6,433 nucleotides of DNA from an uncultured Rickettsiales bacterium. Its GTDB lineage: Bacteria; Pseudomonadota; Alphaproteobacteria; Rickettsiales; UBA1997. The notes below the pieces were generated by a model that worked only from the letters and a program-made list of their open reading frames with translations, searched no databases and was not told the DNA's origin. Each line of letters begins with the position of its first letter. Within the stretch, counting starts at the first letter, position 1. Positions 6,061 through 6,433 of this stretch are shown here, in pieces. Made by a program: the position numbers and the translations under genes. The stretch spans positions 1-6,433 of the forward strand of contig CATOJU010000057.1 in the NCBI GenBank assembly GCA_951800555.1, written 5' to 3'.

Positions 6061-6433
6061 TTGAGAAAAAAAAATTACTTTTTATTATTTTTGTCAATTT
6101 TTATGATTACTAACAATAGTTTAGCAGTTCATAAACCTATACCAATTGAAAAACCGAAACAAGAGGAAAATACCCCGATTAATAAAAATATTTATAAAAA
6201 TAATAATATTTCAAATAAAATAAATAACAATAAATCAATAAATAACAATAAATCAATAAATAACAATAAATCAATAAATATTAATAAACCAGTAGCTATT
6301 AGTAAACCAAACCTTAATAATAAACAAATAAATAATATTCAAAATAAAAATACAAATAGCAATATTAAACAGCAAAACAATAATATAAAACCAGTATCAA
6401 ATGACAATAAAATGATAACAAATAATAACCAAA
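6061..6433 (+). CDS. exported Asn-rich low-complexity protein, 5' part only
   Basis: The frame is open from a stop at 6040-6042 to the end of the window. The proposed start is TTG at 6061, giving (M)RKKNYFLLFLSIFMITNNSLA, a clear signal peptide with Lys/Arg, a hydrophobic core and an SLA cleavage site at about residue 23. The first in-frame ATG (6103) would delete most of this signal, so it is unlikely; ATT at 6058 is an alternative. The mature chain opens with a Pro/Lys segment (HKPIPIEKPKQEE) and then becomes Asn, Lys, Ile and Ser rich, with three perfect NNNKSI hexapeptides at about residues 55-72 and a looser fourth. About 124 codons are present without a stop, so the C-terminal domain is unseen. 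It is probably a secreted or surface protein with a disordered linker. No ribosome site is apparent. Confidence 0.72.
   Translation, partial: MRKKNYFLLFLSIFMITNNSLAVHKPIPIEKPKQEENTPINKNIYKNNNISNKINNNKSINNNKSINNNKSININKPVAISKPNLNNKQINNIQNKNTNSNIKQQNNNIKPVSNDNKMITNNNQ
6223..6276 (+). repeat. three perfect 18-bp tandem repeats inside the Asn-rich gene
   Basis: AATAACAATAAATCAATA occurs three times without a gap at 6223-6240, 6241-6258 and 6259-6276, followed by a degenerate fourth copy at 6277-6294. Each unit is six codons (N-N-N-K-S-I), so gain or loss of a unit keeps the frame. Identity at synonymous positions indicates recent expansion. Confidence 0.95.

Noticed and set aside
6223..6294. CRISPR array from the regular repeats
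   Set aside because: The 18-bp units are directly abutting with no spacers and encode an in-frame hexapeptide repeat.
6103..6433. ATG at 6103 as start of the Asn-rich protein
   Set aside because: It would remove the positively charged start and most of the hydrophobic core of an obvious signal peptide. The promoter at 6002-6030 fits the TTG at 6061 better.

Overview
This is a very AT-rich window (by eye well under 30% G+C) with bacterial layout. It holds one tRNA gene, five complete protein genes, one protein gene running off the right end, and what looks like the start codon of another at the left edge. Two lipobox signal peptides and a C-terminal domain resembling an outer-membrane barrel indicate a Gram-negative cell. 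Tryptophan is written TGG and the stops seen are TAA or TAG. The extreme A+T, the Asn/Lys/Ile-rich proteins, the long empty spacers, a DOT1-like methyltransferase and a protein with an EPIYA-like motif together suggest a host-associated, probably intracellular, proteobacterium. A Rickettsiales-type organism is a reasonable guess, but no marker gene here fixes the taxon.

Layout. Bases 1-15 carry a minus-strand ATG with a good ribosome binding site, so a gene probably leaves the window to the left. A tRNA-Arg(TCT) gene with encoded CCA lies at 201-277 and has its own promoter. After a gene-free stretch containing a long imperfect inverted repeat (503-577) comes a three-gene minus-strand operon, read from 3291 down to 617: two tandem paralogous lipoproteins, then a 610-residue Lnb_N/DUF4105-type envelope protein whose start overlaps the end of the second lipoprotein gene. 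A sigma70-like promoter sits at 3345-3372.

About 600 bases without a recognisable gene follow (3292-3892), including a short G+C-richer hairpin. A plus-strand gene at 3893-4855 encodes an unrecognised 320-residue Lys/Asn-rich protein with no export signal at its N-terminus, a probable coiled coil and an EPVYS motif. Converging on it from the right is a 207-residue minus-strand methyltransferase (5116-5739) that resembles the DOT1 histone-lysine methyltransferase fold. A divergent regulatory region (5740-6060) carries promoters for both directions and several AT palindromes. The window ends inside an exported Asn-rich protein with an 18-bp tandem repeat, most likely starting at TTG.

How they may work together (inference). 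The operon supplies envelope proteins that may act in one outer-membrane process. The DOT1-like enzyme, the EPxY-bearing protein and the exported Asn-rich protein are each plausible host-interaction factors, and they lie side by side in three separate transcription units. No secretion apparatus, integrase, transposase or CRISPR is visible.
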